In this document: positions 1-10,048 of the stretch, one piece after another | How positions within the stretch are numbered: position 1 is the stretch's first letter | Layout: every line of letters starts with the position of its first letter | Assembly (NCBI RefSeq): GCF_000383915.1 | Contig: NZ_KB912942.1 | Location: forward strand, 1,648,561 to 1,712,560 | Length of the DNA stretch: 64,000 nucleotides | From: Amycolatopsis benzoatilytica AK 16/65 | Lineage (GTDB): Bacteria; Actinomycetota; Actinomycetes; Mycobacteriales; Pseudonocardiaceae | Reading direction: 5' to 3' | Notes under the pieces: model-generated | The model's database searches: none | What the model was told of the DNA's origin: nothing | What the model saw: the letters and a program-made list of their open reading frames with translations, nothing else | Program-made: the position numbers and the translations under genes

Positions 1-622
1 CCTGCCGCTCAGCGCGCTGCTGCCCGAGGAGGCCGGCGTCGTCGGCATCCAGTCTCCGGGGCTGAACCCGGGGGAGGAGCTGCTGCCGAGCGTCGAAGCG
101 ATGGCGGAGGAGTACCTGCGGCTGGTCGACCCGCGGCCGGAAGAAACCCTGGTCCTTTGCGGACTCTCCTACGGCGGGCTGGTCGCCTACGAAATGGGAC
201 GGCGGCTGGCTGCCCGCGACTCCCGGGTCAGCGTCGTGCTGCTCGACACCAACGCCACCGACGACCCGGCCGGCCGGGCCGCGATCGCGCCGGTCTCCGC
301 CGCCGAGTTCCGCGACAAGCTGGTGCGGTTCAACGGAATGTATCCCGGCATCGAAGACGCCCAGATCGAGCGTTACCACCGCACGTACAACCACAACCGG
401 CTGACCGCACGCGAGCACGACCCCGGTGAGACGCGGGCGCGCGTCGTGTTCGTCCAGGCGGTCGGCGAGGACCCGCTGCCGGACGCCGCGCAGTTCTGGC
501 ACCGTCGCGCTCGCGGCGAGTTCGAGGTGATCCCAGCCGATTGCGGGCACTGGGACATGCTCGAAAGCGACGCGCTGCCGCTGGTCGCCAAGGTCATCAC
601 GGCCGAGCTGGCGGGCCGATGA
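1..622 (+). CDS. C-terminal thioesterase domain of an NRPS/PKS (5' end outside window)
   Basis: The frame is open from the first bases of the window, so the gene begins upstream; about 206 residues are visible. They form an alpha/beta-hydrolase thioesterase. The nucleophile elbow GLSYGG has its Ser codon at 167-169, and a late His lies in DCGHWDM. Type I synthase thioesterases release the finished chain by hydrolysis or cyclisation. The stop overlaps the ATG of the next synthase (ATGA at 619-622), so the two are translationally coupled and probably act in one pathway. A free-standing type II proofreading thioesterase cannot be excluded because the upstream part is missing. Confidence 0.85.
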   Translation, partial: LPLSALLPEEAGVVGIQSPGLNPGEELLPSVEAMAEEYLRLVDPRPEETLVLCGLSYGGLVAYEMGRRLAARDSRVSVVLLDTNATDDPAGRAAIAPVSAAEFRDKLVRFNGMYPGIEDAQIERYHRTYNHNRLTAREHDPGETRARVVFVQAVGEDPLPDAAQFWHRRARGEFEVIPADCGHWDMLESDALPLVAKVITAELAGR

Positions 623-3600
623 CCTCGATCGCCCGCCGCGTCCACGACCGGGCCTCGCGGCATCCGGACGCCCTCGCCGTGTCCGACGGCCCTCGCCGGC
701 TGACTTACGCGGAGCTGGCGGGCGGAGCCGCCGCCGTCGCGGAAGCGTTGTCCCGCCGGGGAGTCCGGCCGGGGGACGCGGTCGCCGTCGGTCTGCCGCG
801 CTCGCTGGACCTGGTCCAGGTCATGCTCGGCGTGCTCTATCTCGGCGGCCAGGTGGTGCCGCTGGACCGGCAGAGCCCGCCCGCGCGCCGGGACGTGATC
901 CTCGCCGACGCGGGCGCGTTCGCGGTCGTCCACGACGGGCTGCCCGGCCTGCCTCCGCTCTCCGCGGCCGAACTCCTCGCCGAATCCGCGGAGCGAGCGC
1001 CCGCCGACCCCGCACCCGCGTCGTTCCTCTTCTACACCTCGGGAACGACCGGACGGCCCAAAGGCGTCGAGGTCCGGGACGCCGGCGTCCTTCGCCTGGC
1101 CGAACCGGGCTGGCTGGACCACGGCACGCGGTTCGCCTGCTTGGCCAACCCCGCGTTCGACGCGCTCAGCTTCGAAGTGTGGGTGCCGCTGCTGACCGGC
1201 GGCGCGTGCGTGATCCTGGACGAAGCGACCGTGGGCGACCCGCAGGCGTTCTCCGACGCCTTGGTCCGCGAACGCATCGACACGATGTTCGTGACCGCGA
1301 CGCTGTTCAACGCGGTCGCGGAGACGGTGCCGGGCAGCTTCGCGACGGTACGCCGGGTCGTCATCGGCGGGGAGCAGCTGAACGCCCCGCTGATCCGCCG
1401 GTGGTACCAGGCCAACCCGGATTCGCCGACGACGCTGCAGAACGGTTACGGCCCGACGGAGACGACGACTTTCGCGCTCAGCTACGCCATTCCGCGCGAC
1501 TTCGACGCCGACGTGGTGCCGATCGGCCGTCCGCTGCCCGGCACCGGTGCGGTCGCGGTGACCGCGGACGAGCGGGTGGCGGCGGAAGGCGAGGTCGCCG
1601 AGTTGTACCTGTCCGGGGCCGGGGTCGCACTGGGCTACCGCGGCCTGCCCGCGGAAACCGGCCAGCGGTTCGTCCGGCTGCCGTGGCTGGACGACGGGCG
1701 TGCGCGGTTCTATCGCACCGGGGACCTGGTCCGCGTGCTGCCGGGCAAGCGTTACGCCTACGTCGGGCGCACCGACCGGCAGGTGAAGGTCCGCGGGTTC
1801 CGGGTCGAGCCGGGGGAGCTTGAGCAGCGGCTCCTCACGCATCCGCGGATCCGGCAGGCGCACGTGGCGGTGCGCCGCGCGGCGACGGCCGAACTGCTCG
1901 CCTTCGTAGTGGCGGATCAGCTGACCTTCGAGGCGTTCGAAACCCATCTGGCCGAAACCGTTCCGGTCTATCTGCGGCCGCACCACGTGTTCCGGCTTGG
2001 CGAGCTGCCTCGGAACGCGAACGGCAAAGTGGACGAGACCGCGCTGCTGGCCGGGGGTTTCGCGCCGTGGCGGCCGGAAGCCGGCGGTGCGGCGACCGCG
2101 TGGGAGCGCGAAGTCCTGGCCGTCGTTTCGGACGTTCTCGGCATCCCGCAGGCCCGGCCGCTCGACACCTGGCTGCGGTCCGGCGGCGACTCGCTCAAGG
2201 CGTTGCGGCTGCGGTTCGCGATCCGGGAACGCTGGGGCGCGGACCTCGCGCCTTCGGTCGTGCAGCGGGGCACCTTCGCCGACCTTGCCGCCGCGATCTC
2301 GGAAGCGGGCCGGGCGGACTACCCGGAGCCCGCCGCGCCAACCACTGCCGCCACTGCCCCGGCTACCAGTGAACAGCAACGGCTTTGGCTGCTGCAGCAA
2401 CGGAATCCGGCGTCCACTGCCTACCAGGTGCCGCTCGCTTTCCAAGTCACCGGCTCTCCGGATGTCGAGGCATTGCGCCGGAGCGTGCGCGACGTGGTCG
2501 AACGGCACCCGGCGCTGCGGACCGCGTTCGAGGCCGCCGCGGACGGCTTGCGGCAGGTGGTGAAAGCGTCCTACGACCCGTGGACCGAGGCGTCCGACGA
2601 CTTCTTCACCGCCCCGTTCGACCTCGCCGGTGGCCGGTTGCTGCGCGCCGCGTGGCGATCCGACGGCACGTTCTTGCTGTGCCTGCACCACATCGCGGTC
2701 GACGGCTGGTCGCTCAACGTCCTGTTCCGCGAGCTGTCCGGCGCCGCGCCGGAGCCCGAGGCCCACACCCCGCTCGACTTCGCCGCCTGGCAGGCCCGCT
2801 GGTTCGCTTCCCCCGGTTACCGCGCTCAGCTGACCGAGCGCTCCGACGACGCAGAGCCGCTCGCCGAAGCGTCGCTGGCCGGACGGCTGCGCACGACCCG
2901 CATCGACCGCGCGCGGGTCGACGAATGGGCCGCGGAGCTGGGCCTGACCCGGTTCCAGCTCCTGCTGGGCGTGTTTTCCTGGAGCCTGTACGCGGTGACC
3001 GGGCGAACCCGTCCGCGAATCGCCGCCCCAGTGGCGAACCGGCCGGTCCAAGCGTTCGAGAACAGCGTCGGGATGTTCGCCAACACGGTGCGGATTCCGT
3101 TGTCGGTCGACCCGGACGAAGAGCTCGGCAGCCAGCTTCGCCGGCTCGGCGCGGCCTCGGGGGCGGCCCTGGACGCGCAGGATGTCGCGTTCGCCGACCT
3201 CGATCCCGACTACGCGGCCTTCGATTATTTGTTCGTCCTGGAGAACACGGAATTCGACGCTTTGCGGCTGCCCGGCTGCACACTTAGTCCACAATGGATT
3301 GAAGCTGCCGAAGCCAAGTGCGCGCTGACGCTTTCGGTGGTGGAGCGCGCCGGCGGTTTCGACTGCCTGTGGGAGTACGGGGCGGGGCACTTCACCGAAG
3401 CCGAAGCGGCGGTCCTCGGCGACGTCTTCGAGAGGGCGCTGCACGGCACCGCCCGGACCCCGGCCGAATTGGCCGAGCCGTACCGTCGCGAGCACGGCCG
3501 GGGCCCGGCGACGGATCTGGCTTGGGAAACGGTGGCGGACGGCTTCGCTCGTCAGGTCGCGCGGACGCCGGACGCCCCAGCGCTGGTCGGTGAAACGACG

Positions 3601-6600
3601 CTGACCTATGCCGAGCTGGACGCGCACGCGGCCCGCCTCGCCGCGACCTTGCCCGCCGATGCGACCGACATCGCGCTGTACTTCCGGCCGTCCGCCGAGC
3701 ACGTCGTCGCGCTTCTCGCGCTGGCGAAGCGGAACATCACCGCCGTGCCGCTGGATCCCGGATATCCGCCCGGGCTGCTGCGCGACATGCTCGGCCAGGT
3801 TCAGCCGCGCTGCGTGCTGCTCGCGGCGGGGGAGACCTTCGAGACCGACGTCGAGCGGCGATTCGTGACGCTCGCGGACGGGCCGGTGCCGGACGTCCCG
3901 GTGCAGCACGCCGGCCGTCCGCTCTACACGTTGTTCACCTCAGGCTCGACCGGATCGCCGAAGGGCGTGCGCGTCCCGGACCGCACGCTGGCCAATTTGG
4001 TGCAGTGGCAGGACTTCCCGCCCGCCGCGACGCAGCAGTTCTCGATGCTGTCCTTCGACGTGTCGTTCCAGGAGATCTTCACGACTCTCTGCGGCGGCGG
4101 CGCCCTGCATCTGGTCCGCCCAGAGTGGTGCCGGGACGTCCCGGCTCTGCTGGACCAGCTGGAAACCGCCGGCATCGAACGGATTTTCCTGCCCTACGTG
4201 GCCTTGCAGCTGCTCGCCGAGCACGGTGCCCGGCTCGGCCGGTACCCGTCGCGGCTGCGTGACGTCGTCACCGCCGGCGAGCAGCTGGTGTGCACCCCGG
4301 CGATCCGGCGCTGGTTCGCCGGGCTGCCCGGTGCGCGGTTGCACAACCACTACGGCCCGACCGAAACCCATGTCGTCAGCGCGCTGACCCTGGACGGCGA
4401 TCCGGCGGACTGGCCCGAGCGGCCCGCGATCGGCCATCCGGTGGCGAACGCGAAACTCCGGGTCGCGGACGCTGCGGGCGCGCCGTTGCCGCCCGGGCAG
4501 GTCGGCGAACTGCTGATCGGCGGTCTCGCGGCGAACCGCTGCTACCTCGGCGGCGCGGGTGCGGAGAAGTTCGCCGAACTGCCCGAGCTGCACTACCGCA
4601 GCGGCGACCTCGCGCATTTCGACCGGGCCGGCCTGCTGCACTTCGACGGCCGCGCCGACCGGCAGGTCAAGCTCAGCGGGCACCGGCTCGAACTCGGGCA
4701 GGTGGAGGCGGCGCTGCTGCGGCATCCCGACGTCGTCAACGCGGTCGTCGTCGCCGAGGACGAGCGGCTGGCCGCGTTCCTCGAATGCCGCCGGATGACG
4801 ACCGCGGCGGAACTCGCGGATTTCGTCGCGCCGCTGCTGCCGCCGCACGCGCGGGTCGAGCGTTTCCGCGTCGTGGCCGCCCTGCCGCGCACGCCCAGCG
4901 GGAAGCTGGACCGCGACGCGGCGCCCGCCACCCCGGGGACAGACCTCCACCGGACCTCAGCGGCGCCGTCGAGCGAGCTGGCCGCACTGTTCGAGGAGGT
5001 GACCGGCGCGGCGATCGGCCCGGACGAAACGTTCTTCGCCGCGGGGGCGACCAGCCTGTCGCTGATGCGGTTCCACCTGCGGTGCGCGGAGGCGGGCTAC
5101 CGGTTCACGGCTTCCGATCTCTTCGAACACGTCACCCTCCGGGACCTGACGCACCACCTCGAAAGCGGTCCGGCCCCGGCCCGGACTGGCGCGGAGGTCG
5201 TGCCCGACGAGCCGGTGGCAGTCGTCGGGATGGCGGTGCGGCTGCCGGGCGCGCCGAACCTGGCCGCGTTCTGGGACCTGGTCGTTTCCGGCCGCCGGGG
5301 CATCGAGGAGTTCCCGGCCGCCGATGGGCTGGTCGGTGCGCGCAGCCTGCTGGCCGGGCCGCTGGAATTCGACCCCGGGCACTTCGGCATCAGCCACCGC
5401 GACGCGGCGCTGATGGACCCGCAGCAGCGGCAATTGCTGATGGCGTGCGTCGAAGCCCTGTCCCACGCCGGGATCGCCGGGCGCGAGAGCCGGATCGGGC
5501 TCGTCGCGGGATGCGGCGAGAACACCTACCTGCGGCAGCTGCTGCGCGAGGCCGATCCCGCCGCGCTGCCGGACGACTTCCAGCTCGCTCTGCACCACGA
5601 AAAGGACTTCCTGGCCACCAAAGCCGCCTATCACCTGGATCTGACCGGGCCCGCGCTGACCGTCCAGACCGCGTGCTCGAGTTCGCTGGTCGCGGTCCAC
5701 CAGGCCGCCGGGATGCTCCGCGGCGGAGAGGCGGACGTGATGCTGGCGGGCGGAGTGCTCGTCGACGTCACCCTCGCCGAGGGCTACCGATACCGGCCGG
5801 GGCACATCTTCTCGGCGGACGGCCACTGCCGCCCGTTCAGCGACGACGCCGATGGCACGGTCGGCGGCAGCGGAGTCGGCGTCGTGGTGCTGAAGCCGCT
5901 GAGCGCGGCTCGTCGTGACGGCGACACGGTGTATTCCGTGCTGACCGGCTCTGCGCTGACCAACGATGGCGCGGTGAAACAGGGCTACAGCGCGCCGTCT
6001 CCGGCCGGGCAGCGAGAGGCGATCCGGGCCGCCCTGCGCCGAGCCGGGCGCACCGGCGCGGAGGTCGGGTACGTGGAAACCCACGGGACAGGCACGCGGC
6101 TCGGCGACCCGATCGAGGTCGCCGCGCTGCGCGAGGCGATGCCGGACGCTTCCTCGTGCGCGTTGTCCTCGGTGAAGAGCCAGATCGGCCACCTGGGCGC
6201 GGCGGCCGGGGTGACCGGCCTGATCCGCGCGACGCTGGCCGTCCACCACGGCGTGCTCCCGCCCACGGTCGACTTCCGCGCCCCCAACCCGGCGCTGGAC
6301 TTGGGTCCGTTCCGGGTGCCGACTCAGGCCGAGCCCTGGCCAACCGGACCTCGGGTCGCCGGAGTGAGCAGCTTCGGCATCGGCGGAACCAACGCGCACG
6401 TGCTGGTGGAGTCGGTCCGCCCAGCGCCGCCGGAACCTCCGGAACCGTTGCGGTGCATGGTGCTTTCGGCGCGCAGCTCGGCCGCACTGCGGATCGAGGC
6501 GTCCCGGGTGGCGGAGTATCTGACCTCGCACCCGGAGTCCTATGCGGACGTGCTGCGACACCTGCAAACCGGCCGCCCGGCCGGCCGCTGGCGTATCGCG

Positions 6601-9126
6601 GCGGCGTGCGAAGACGCTGCGGAGGCGGTCGCGTGGCTGCGCACGGCCGAGCCGCGCGAGGTGCCCGGAGAAGCGGCTGGGTCGGGCGTGGCGGCGGGAG
6701 AAACCGCGTCGAACCGCACCGATCCGGCCGCCGCCTGGCTGGCCGGAGAACCGGTCGGCTGGGGCCACTCCCATGCCCCCGCGCCATGGGACTTCCCGCC
6801 CCCGGCCTTCGCCACCCAGATCTTCGACTTCCCCCGGCCTCCGGCGATCACCCGGCTGCCGGAAAGCGAGTGGCTGCACCAGCCCACCTGGATTCGCCTC
6901 CGCCGCGCCGCCACCGCGATTCCGCGAAGCGACCGCCGCCTGCTCGTCATCGCCGGCGACGGCCCGCTGACCGCCCCCGCGCTCGACGCCGCGTACCCCC
7001 GCGTCGTCCGGGTCCACGCTGCCGAACGGTTTGCTCGCCTCGGTCCCGACGCTTTCGAAGCCGACCTGGCCGACCCGGCGTCCCTCCGGAAAGTCCTCGA
7101 TACCTTGCCGGACGACGGAATCGACTGGCTCCATACCCTCCCTCTCGGCGTCACCGGTCCGCTCGGCGAAGCGTCCGTGCACCGCGCGACGTGGGCCTGT
7201 CTGGACACCCCGGCCGCCCTCCTGCGCGCGGCCCACGACCGGTCAGTCCGGACCTGGTGGGTTTCCTCCGGCGCAGCACCGGCGAACGCCGCCGTCACGC
7301 GCCCCGAAGCTGGGCTGCTGGCCGGAGTGACCGCGGTCGGCCCGCAGGAAAGCGGCGTGCCCGGCCACTGGATCGACCTCCCGACACCGGAGCTGGCTCC
7401 GCTCGCCGATCTCCTCACCGGGCCGACGCCGCCGGAACGCGTCGCCCTCCGCGCCGGGTACTGGTGGACGCCGGACAGCGCGCCGGTCCGCGCCGCCGAA
7501 CCGGTCGCGACCGACGGGACCCACCTGGTCCTCGGCGGCACCGGCGGCATCGGCACCGCGGTCGCCGAAGAACTGCTGACCCGCACCACCGGCCACGTCG
7601 TGCTGCTTGCCCGCGACCCGCACCTGCCCGACGCACTCCGGCCTTGGGCGGATCGCGTCGAGCTGCTGGCCGCCGACCTCACGACCGTCACCGCCGACGA
7701 GATCGACGCCCGCCTCGACGCGCCCCTCGCCGGAATCGTGCACGCGGCCGGAAACCCGGACGGCAGCCTGATCGCGACCCGCAGCGAGGCCACCCAAACC
7801 GTCAAACTCGCGGGCGCGCTCCTGGCCGAACAACTCATCGCACGCCGCCAGCCCGCCTACGTCGTCTACTGCTCCTCGCTGTCCGCCCAGTTCGGCGGAA
7901 CCGGCCAGCTGGACTACGCGGCCGCGAACGGGTTCCTCGACGCTCTCGCCCATCTGGAAGGCCCGACCGCTCGGCTCTCCATCGGCTGGGATGTCTGGCG
8001 CGACACCGGAATGGCCGTCACCGCACTGGAAGCCGACACCCGGCACCAAGCTCACCTGGCTGTCGGCCTGAGCGTCGAAGAGGGCCGCCGTGCCTTCGCA
8101 CGAGCCTTGGCCGCGGGCCTGCCGCAGGTCCTGGTCGCGACAACCGGACTGGAAAACGCGCGCGCGTTCCACGAACGCGAGGCAACGGTCATGACCACCC
8201 CGGCCGCCGAGCCCGAGGCGGAGCTGGCCGAGGAAGTACGCGCCCTCCTGGGCGTCGCGGAGCTGGACCCGGACGTCCCGCTCTACGACCTAGGCGCGGA
8301 TTCCCTGACGCTGCTGGACGTCGTCGACTCGGTGAAGCGGCTCTTCGGCGTCGACCTCGACCTCGCCTGGCTCGGCCCGGAAGTGACGGTGGCCGCGATG
8401 CTCGCGAAGCTCACCGAAACCGGCGACAGCGGCGAAGTGACCGTTCAGGTCTGGCGGCAGGGGACTGGCCGCGCCGCAGTCTGTCTCGTGCACCCGGTCG
8501 GCGGCGACGTCCACGCGTACCGCGCGCTCGTCGCGGCACTGGACCCGAGCCTCGGCGTCTGTGTGATCGCCGACCCGGCGCTGAGCTTGCCCGAACCGCC
8601 CGGGTGGTCGGTCGCGGACCGATCCCGGCGGTATTACGCGGCGCTGCGAGCGAAACTGCCCGGCCGCAGCTGGCAGCTGGCCGGCTGGTCGTTCGGTGCC
8701 TGGGTCGCTGCCGGCATGGCCGGCGAAGCCGAGGCAGCCGGGAATCCGGTGCGGCGACTGCATCTTCTCGACCCGCCGCCGCCCGGTGCGAGCGCCGCCG
8801 ACTACACCGACGCCCAGCTGGAAGCGGTTTTCGAACGCGAGCTGGGCGCGTCCGGCGGCACCGCGGGCGAGCACGCCCGACGGCTGGCCAGCGCGTGCCG
8901 GGCCAACCTGCGCAGCATGGCCGGGCACCAGCTGCCCCGCCTGAACGCGACCCCGACCCAGGTCTGGCTCGCCGCCGAACCCGAACCGGGGCTGCCGGTC
9001 GCCGACCGAAGCGGCTGGCGCGCGCTGCTGCCCGACCCGAGCCAGTGGCACGAGCTGCCCGCGACCCACTACAGCATCGTGCGCGCACCGCACGTCGCCG
9101 CGGTCGCGGCGGCCATCGACCGGTGA
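619..9126 (+). CDS. Hybrid NRPS-PKS: A(Val)-T-C-A(Pro)-T-KS-KR-T-TE
   Basis: This is a 2835-residue multienzyme. The ATG at 619 overlaps the preceding stop; the longer open frame upstream lies inside the previous gene. Approximate domains: A1 5-480 (YTSGTTG, NGYGPTE, YRTGDL); T1 492-560 (GGDSL); C 575-950 (HHIAVDGWS); A2 970-1435 (FTSGSTG, YRSGDL); T2 1448-1515, where the usual GGxS is GATS; KS 1530-1932 with TACSSS (Cys1686) and both KS His motifs (ETHGTGT, IGHLG); KR with GGTGGIG near 2305; T3 (GADSL) 2528-2604; TE 2612-2835 with GWSFG (Ser2691). Pocket residues read by eye are DAFFVGGTF for A1 (Val-like) and DVQFVAHVV for A2 (Pro-like). The roughly 375 residues between KS and KR hold linkers and the structural KR half but no AT motif (GHSxG), so the extender unit must come in trans. 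A1 has no C domain before it and looks like a loading module. Val-Pro-reduced ketide matches the detoxin/rimosamide core; the product assignment is inference. Confidence 0.9.
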   Translation: MTSIARRVHDRASRHPDALAVSDGPRRLTYAELAGGAAAVAEALSRRGVRPGDAVAVGLPRSLDLVQVMLGVLYLGGQVVPLDRQSPPARRDVILADAGAFAVVHDGLPGLPPLSAAELLAESAERAPADPAPASFLFYTSGTTGRPKGVEVRDAGVLRLAEPGWLDHGTRFACLANPAFDALSFEVWVPLLTGGACVILDEATVGDPQAFSDALVRERIDTMFVTATLFNAVAETVPGSFATVRRVVIGGEQLNAPLIRRWYQANPDSPTTLQNGYGPTETTTFALSYAIPRDFDADVVPIGRPLPGTGAVAVTADERVAAEGEVAELYLSGAGVALGYRGLPAETGQRFVRLPWLDDGRARFYRTGDLVRVLPGKRYAYVGRTDRQVKVRGFRVEPGELEQRLLTHPRIRQAHVAVRRAATAELLAFVVADQLTFEAFETHLAETVPVYLRPHHVFRLGELPRNANGKVDETALLAGGFAPWRPEAGGAATAWEREVLAVVSDVLGIPQARPLDTWLRSGGDSLKALRLRFAIRERWGADLAPSVVQRGTFADLAAAISEAGRADYPEPAAPTTAATAPATSEQQRLWLLQQRNPASTAYQVPLAFQVTGSPDVEALRRSVRDVVERHPALRTAFEAAADGLRQVVKASYDPWTEASDDFFTAPFDLAGGRLLRAAWRSDGTFLLCLHHIAVDGWSLNVLFRELSGAAPEPEAHTPLDFAAWQARWFASPGYRAQLTERSDDAEPLAEASLAGRLRTTRIDRARVDEWAAELGLTRFQLLLGVFSWSLYAVTGRTRPRIAAPVANRPVQAFENSVGMFANTVRIPLSVDPDEELGSQLRRLGAASGAALDAQDVAFADLDPDYAAFDYLFVLENTEFDALRLPGCTLSPQWIEAAEAKCALTLSVVERAGGFDCLWEYGAGHFTEAEAAVLGDVFERALHGTARTPAELAEPYRREHGRGPATDLAWETVADGFARQVARTPDAPALVGETTLTYAELDAHAARLAATLPADATDIALYFRPSAEHVVALLALAKRNITAVPLDPGYPPGLLRDMLGQVQPRCVLLAAGETFETDVERRFVTLADGPVPDVPVQHAGRPLYTLFTSGSTGSPKGVRVPDRTLANLVQWQDFPPAATQQFSMLSFDVSFQEIFTTLCGGGALHLVRPEWCRDVPALLDQLETAGIERIFLPYVALQLLAEHGARLGRYPSRLRDVVTAGEQLVCTPAIRRWFAGLPGARLHNHYGPTETHVVSALTLDGDPADWPERPAIGHPVANAKLRVADAAGAPLPPGQVGELLIGGLAANRCYLGGAGAEKFAELPELHYRSGDLAHFDRAGLLHFDGRADRQVKLSGHRLELGQVEAALLRHPDVVNAVVVAEDERLAAFLECRRMTTAAELADFVAPLLPPHARVERFRVVAALPRTPSGKLDRDAAPATPGTDLHRTSAAPSSELAALFEEVTGAAIGPDETFFAAGATSLSLMRFHLRCAEAGYRFTASDLFEHVTLRDLTHHLESGPAPARTGAEVVPDEPVAVVGMAVRLPGAPNLAAFWDLVVSGRRGIEEFPAADGLVGARSLLAGPLEFDPGHFGISHRDAALMDPQQRQLLMACVEALSHAGIAGRESRIGLVAGCGENTYLRQLLREADPAALPDDFQLALHHEKDFLATKAAYHLDLTGPALTVQTACSSSLVAVHQAAGMLRGGEADVMLAGGVLVDVTLAEGYRYRPGHIFSADGHCRPFSDDADGTVGGSGVGVVVLKPLSAARRDGDTVYSVLTGSALTNDGAVKQGYSAPSPAGQREAIRAALRRAGRTGAEVGYVETHGTGTRLGDPIEVAALREAMPDASSCALSSVKSQIGHLGAAAGVTGLIRATLAVHHGVLPPTVDFRAPNPALDLGPFRVPTQAEPWPTGPRVAGVSSFGIGGTNAHVLVESVRPAPPEPPEPLRCMVLSARSSAALRIEASRVAEYLTSHPESYADVLRHLQTGRPAGRWRIAAACEDAAEAVAWLRTAEPREVPGEAAGSGVAAGETASNRTDPAAAWLAGEPVGWGHSHAPAPWDFPPPAFATQIFDFPRPPAITRLPESEWLHQPTWIRLRRAATAIPRSDRRLLVIAGDGPLTAPALDAAYPRVVRVHAAERFARLGPDAFEADLADPASLRKVLDTLPDDGIDWLHTLPLGVTGPLGEASVHRATWACLDTPAALLRAAHDRSVRTWWVSSGAAPANAAVTRPEAGLLAGVTAVGPQESGVPGHWIDLPTPELAPLADLLTGPTPPERVALRAGYWWTPDSAPVRAAEPVATDGTHLVLGGTGGIGTAVAEELLTRTTGHVVLLARDPHLPDALRPWADRVELLAADLTTVTADEIDARLDAPLAGIVHAAGNPDGSLIATRSEATQTVKLAGALLAEQLIARRQPAYVVYCSSLSAQFGGTGQLDYAAANGFLDALAHLEGPTARLSIGWDVWRDTGMAVTALEADTRHQAHLAVGLSVEEGRRAFARALAAGLPQVLVATTGLENARAFHEREATVMTTPAAEPEAELAEEVRALLGVAELDPDVPLYDLGADSLTLLDVVDSVKRLFGVDLDLAWLGPEVTVAAMLAKLTETGDSGEVTVQVWRQGTGRAAVCLVHPVGGDVHAYRALVAALDPSLGVCVIADPALSLPEPPGWSVADRSRRYYAALRAKLPGRSWQLAGWSFGAWVAAGMAGEAEAAGNPVRRLHLLDPPPPGASAADYTDAQLEAVFERELGASGGTAGEHARRLASACRANLRSMAGHQLPRLNATPTQVWLAAEPEPGLPVADRSGWRALLPDPSQWHELPATHYSIVRAPHVAAVAAAIDR

Positions 9127-9149
9127 GACCCGCCGGAGGAAAGGAAACC

Positions 9150-10022
9150 ATGGAGCAGTACGAACTCGACGCCATCAAGCGGATCACTACGCGGCCGGCG
9201 CGCGACTACCGGACGCTGGCGGTGCGGGGACTGACCCCGGTGATCGGCGCGGAGGTCACCGGGCTCGACCTGACCCGGGAACTGACCGAAGACCAGCTGG
9301 CCGAGCTGAAGACCGCGTTCCTGGACCACCACGTGCTGGTGTTCCGAGACCAGGACATCTCGGTGGAGGACCACAAACGCCTCGCCGCCTGCTTCGGCGA
9401 GCTGCGCCCGGTCAATCCGCCGCCCGAGCACGGCGACCCGTATGTTCTCGAAGTCGCGACCGCGCCGGAGTCCGCCAACGTGTTCGGCAACGGCTGGCAC
9501 GCCGACGGCACCGCGGACGCCGAACCGTCGCTGGGCTCGATGCTGCACATCACGCGGATGCCCGAGCCGGGCAGCGGCGGCGACACCCTTTTCGCGAACA
9601 TGCACCTCGCATACGACATGCTGTCGCCGAAGCTGAAGGAACTGCTCGCCGGGCTGACCGCGATCCACGACGGCGCGCACGCCTTCCGCGGCCACCGGAT
9701 CCCGGACGGCTACCTGCCGCCGGTCAGCGAGCACCCGGTGGTCGTCCGGCACCCGGAGACCGACCAGCCGCTGCTGTACGTCAACCCGGCCTACACCTCG
9801 CGCATCCCGCAGCTGTCCGCCGACGAAAGCCAGGCGGTGCTCGACCTGCTGTTCTCGGTCGTCCCGAACCGGCCGATGCTGGCCTGCCGGGTGCGCTGGG
9901 CGCCGAACACGCTGGTGTTCTGGGACAACCGCTGCGTCCAGCACCACGCGACCTACGACTACTACCCGCACACCCGCTTCGGGCATCGCGTCGCGATCAA
10001 CGGCGGCCCGCTGAAGGGCTGA
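9150..10022 (+). CDS. TauD/TfdA-family Fe(II)/2-oxoglutarate dioxygenase
   Basis: This 290-residue protein has the family fold signatures. GWHADGT gives the HxD pair that binds iron, and a late Arg for 2-oxoglutarate follows HHATYDYYPHTRFGH. The ATG at 9150 lies 23 nt after the synthase stop, behind a ggaggaaagg ribosome site; in-frame sequence upstream belongs to the synthase region. Enzymes of this family hydroxylate or desaturate unactivated carbons. In detoxin/rimosamide clusters a TauD-family gene is the hallmark tailoring enzyme, thought to oxidise the proline-derived ring. Here it directly follows a Val-Pro-ketide synthase, which supports the same role. Use of free taurine is unlikely in this setting. 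The exact site of oxidation cannot be read from sequence. Confidence 0.9.
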   Translation: MEQYELDAIKRITTRPARDYRTLAVRGLTPVIGAEVTGLDLTRELTEDQLAELKTAFLDHHVLVFRDQDISVEDHKRLAACFGELRPVNPPPEHGDPYVLEVATAPESANVFGNGWHADGTADAEPSLGSMLHITRMPEPGSGGDTLFANMHLAYDMLSPKLKELLAGLTAIHDGAHAFRGHRIPDGYLPPVSEHPVVVRHPETDQPLLYVNPAYTSRIPQLSADESQAVLDLLFSVVPNRPMLACRVRWAPNTLVFWDNRCVQHHATYDYYPHTRFGHRVAINGGPLKG

Positions 10023-10048
10023 CGCCGCCGGTGAAGGAGTTCTGCCCG

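Noticed and set aside
373..3909. 1178-residue open frame on the - strand opposite the NRPS-PKS
   Set aside because: Low-complexity Arg/Gly/Val sequence antisense to a proven A-T-C region; no ribosome site or family resemblance.
9150..10022. Taurine dioxygenase role for the TauD-family gene
   Set aside because: The family name is broad. The position behind a Val-Pro-ketide synthase and beside a P450 favours natural product tailoring.
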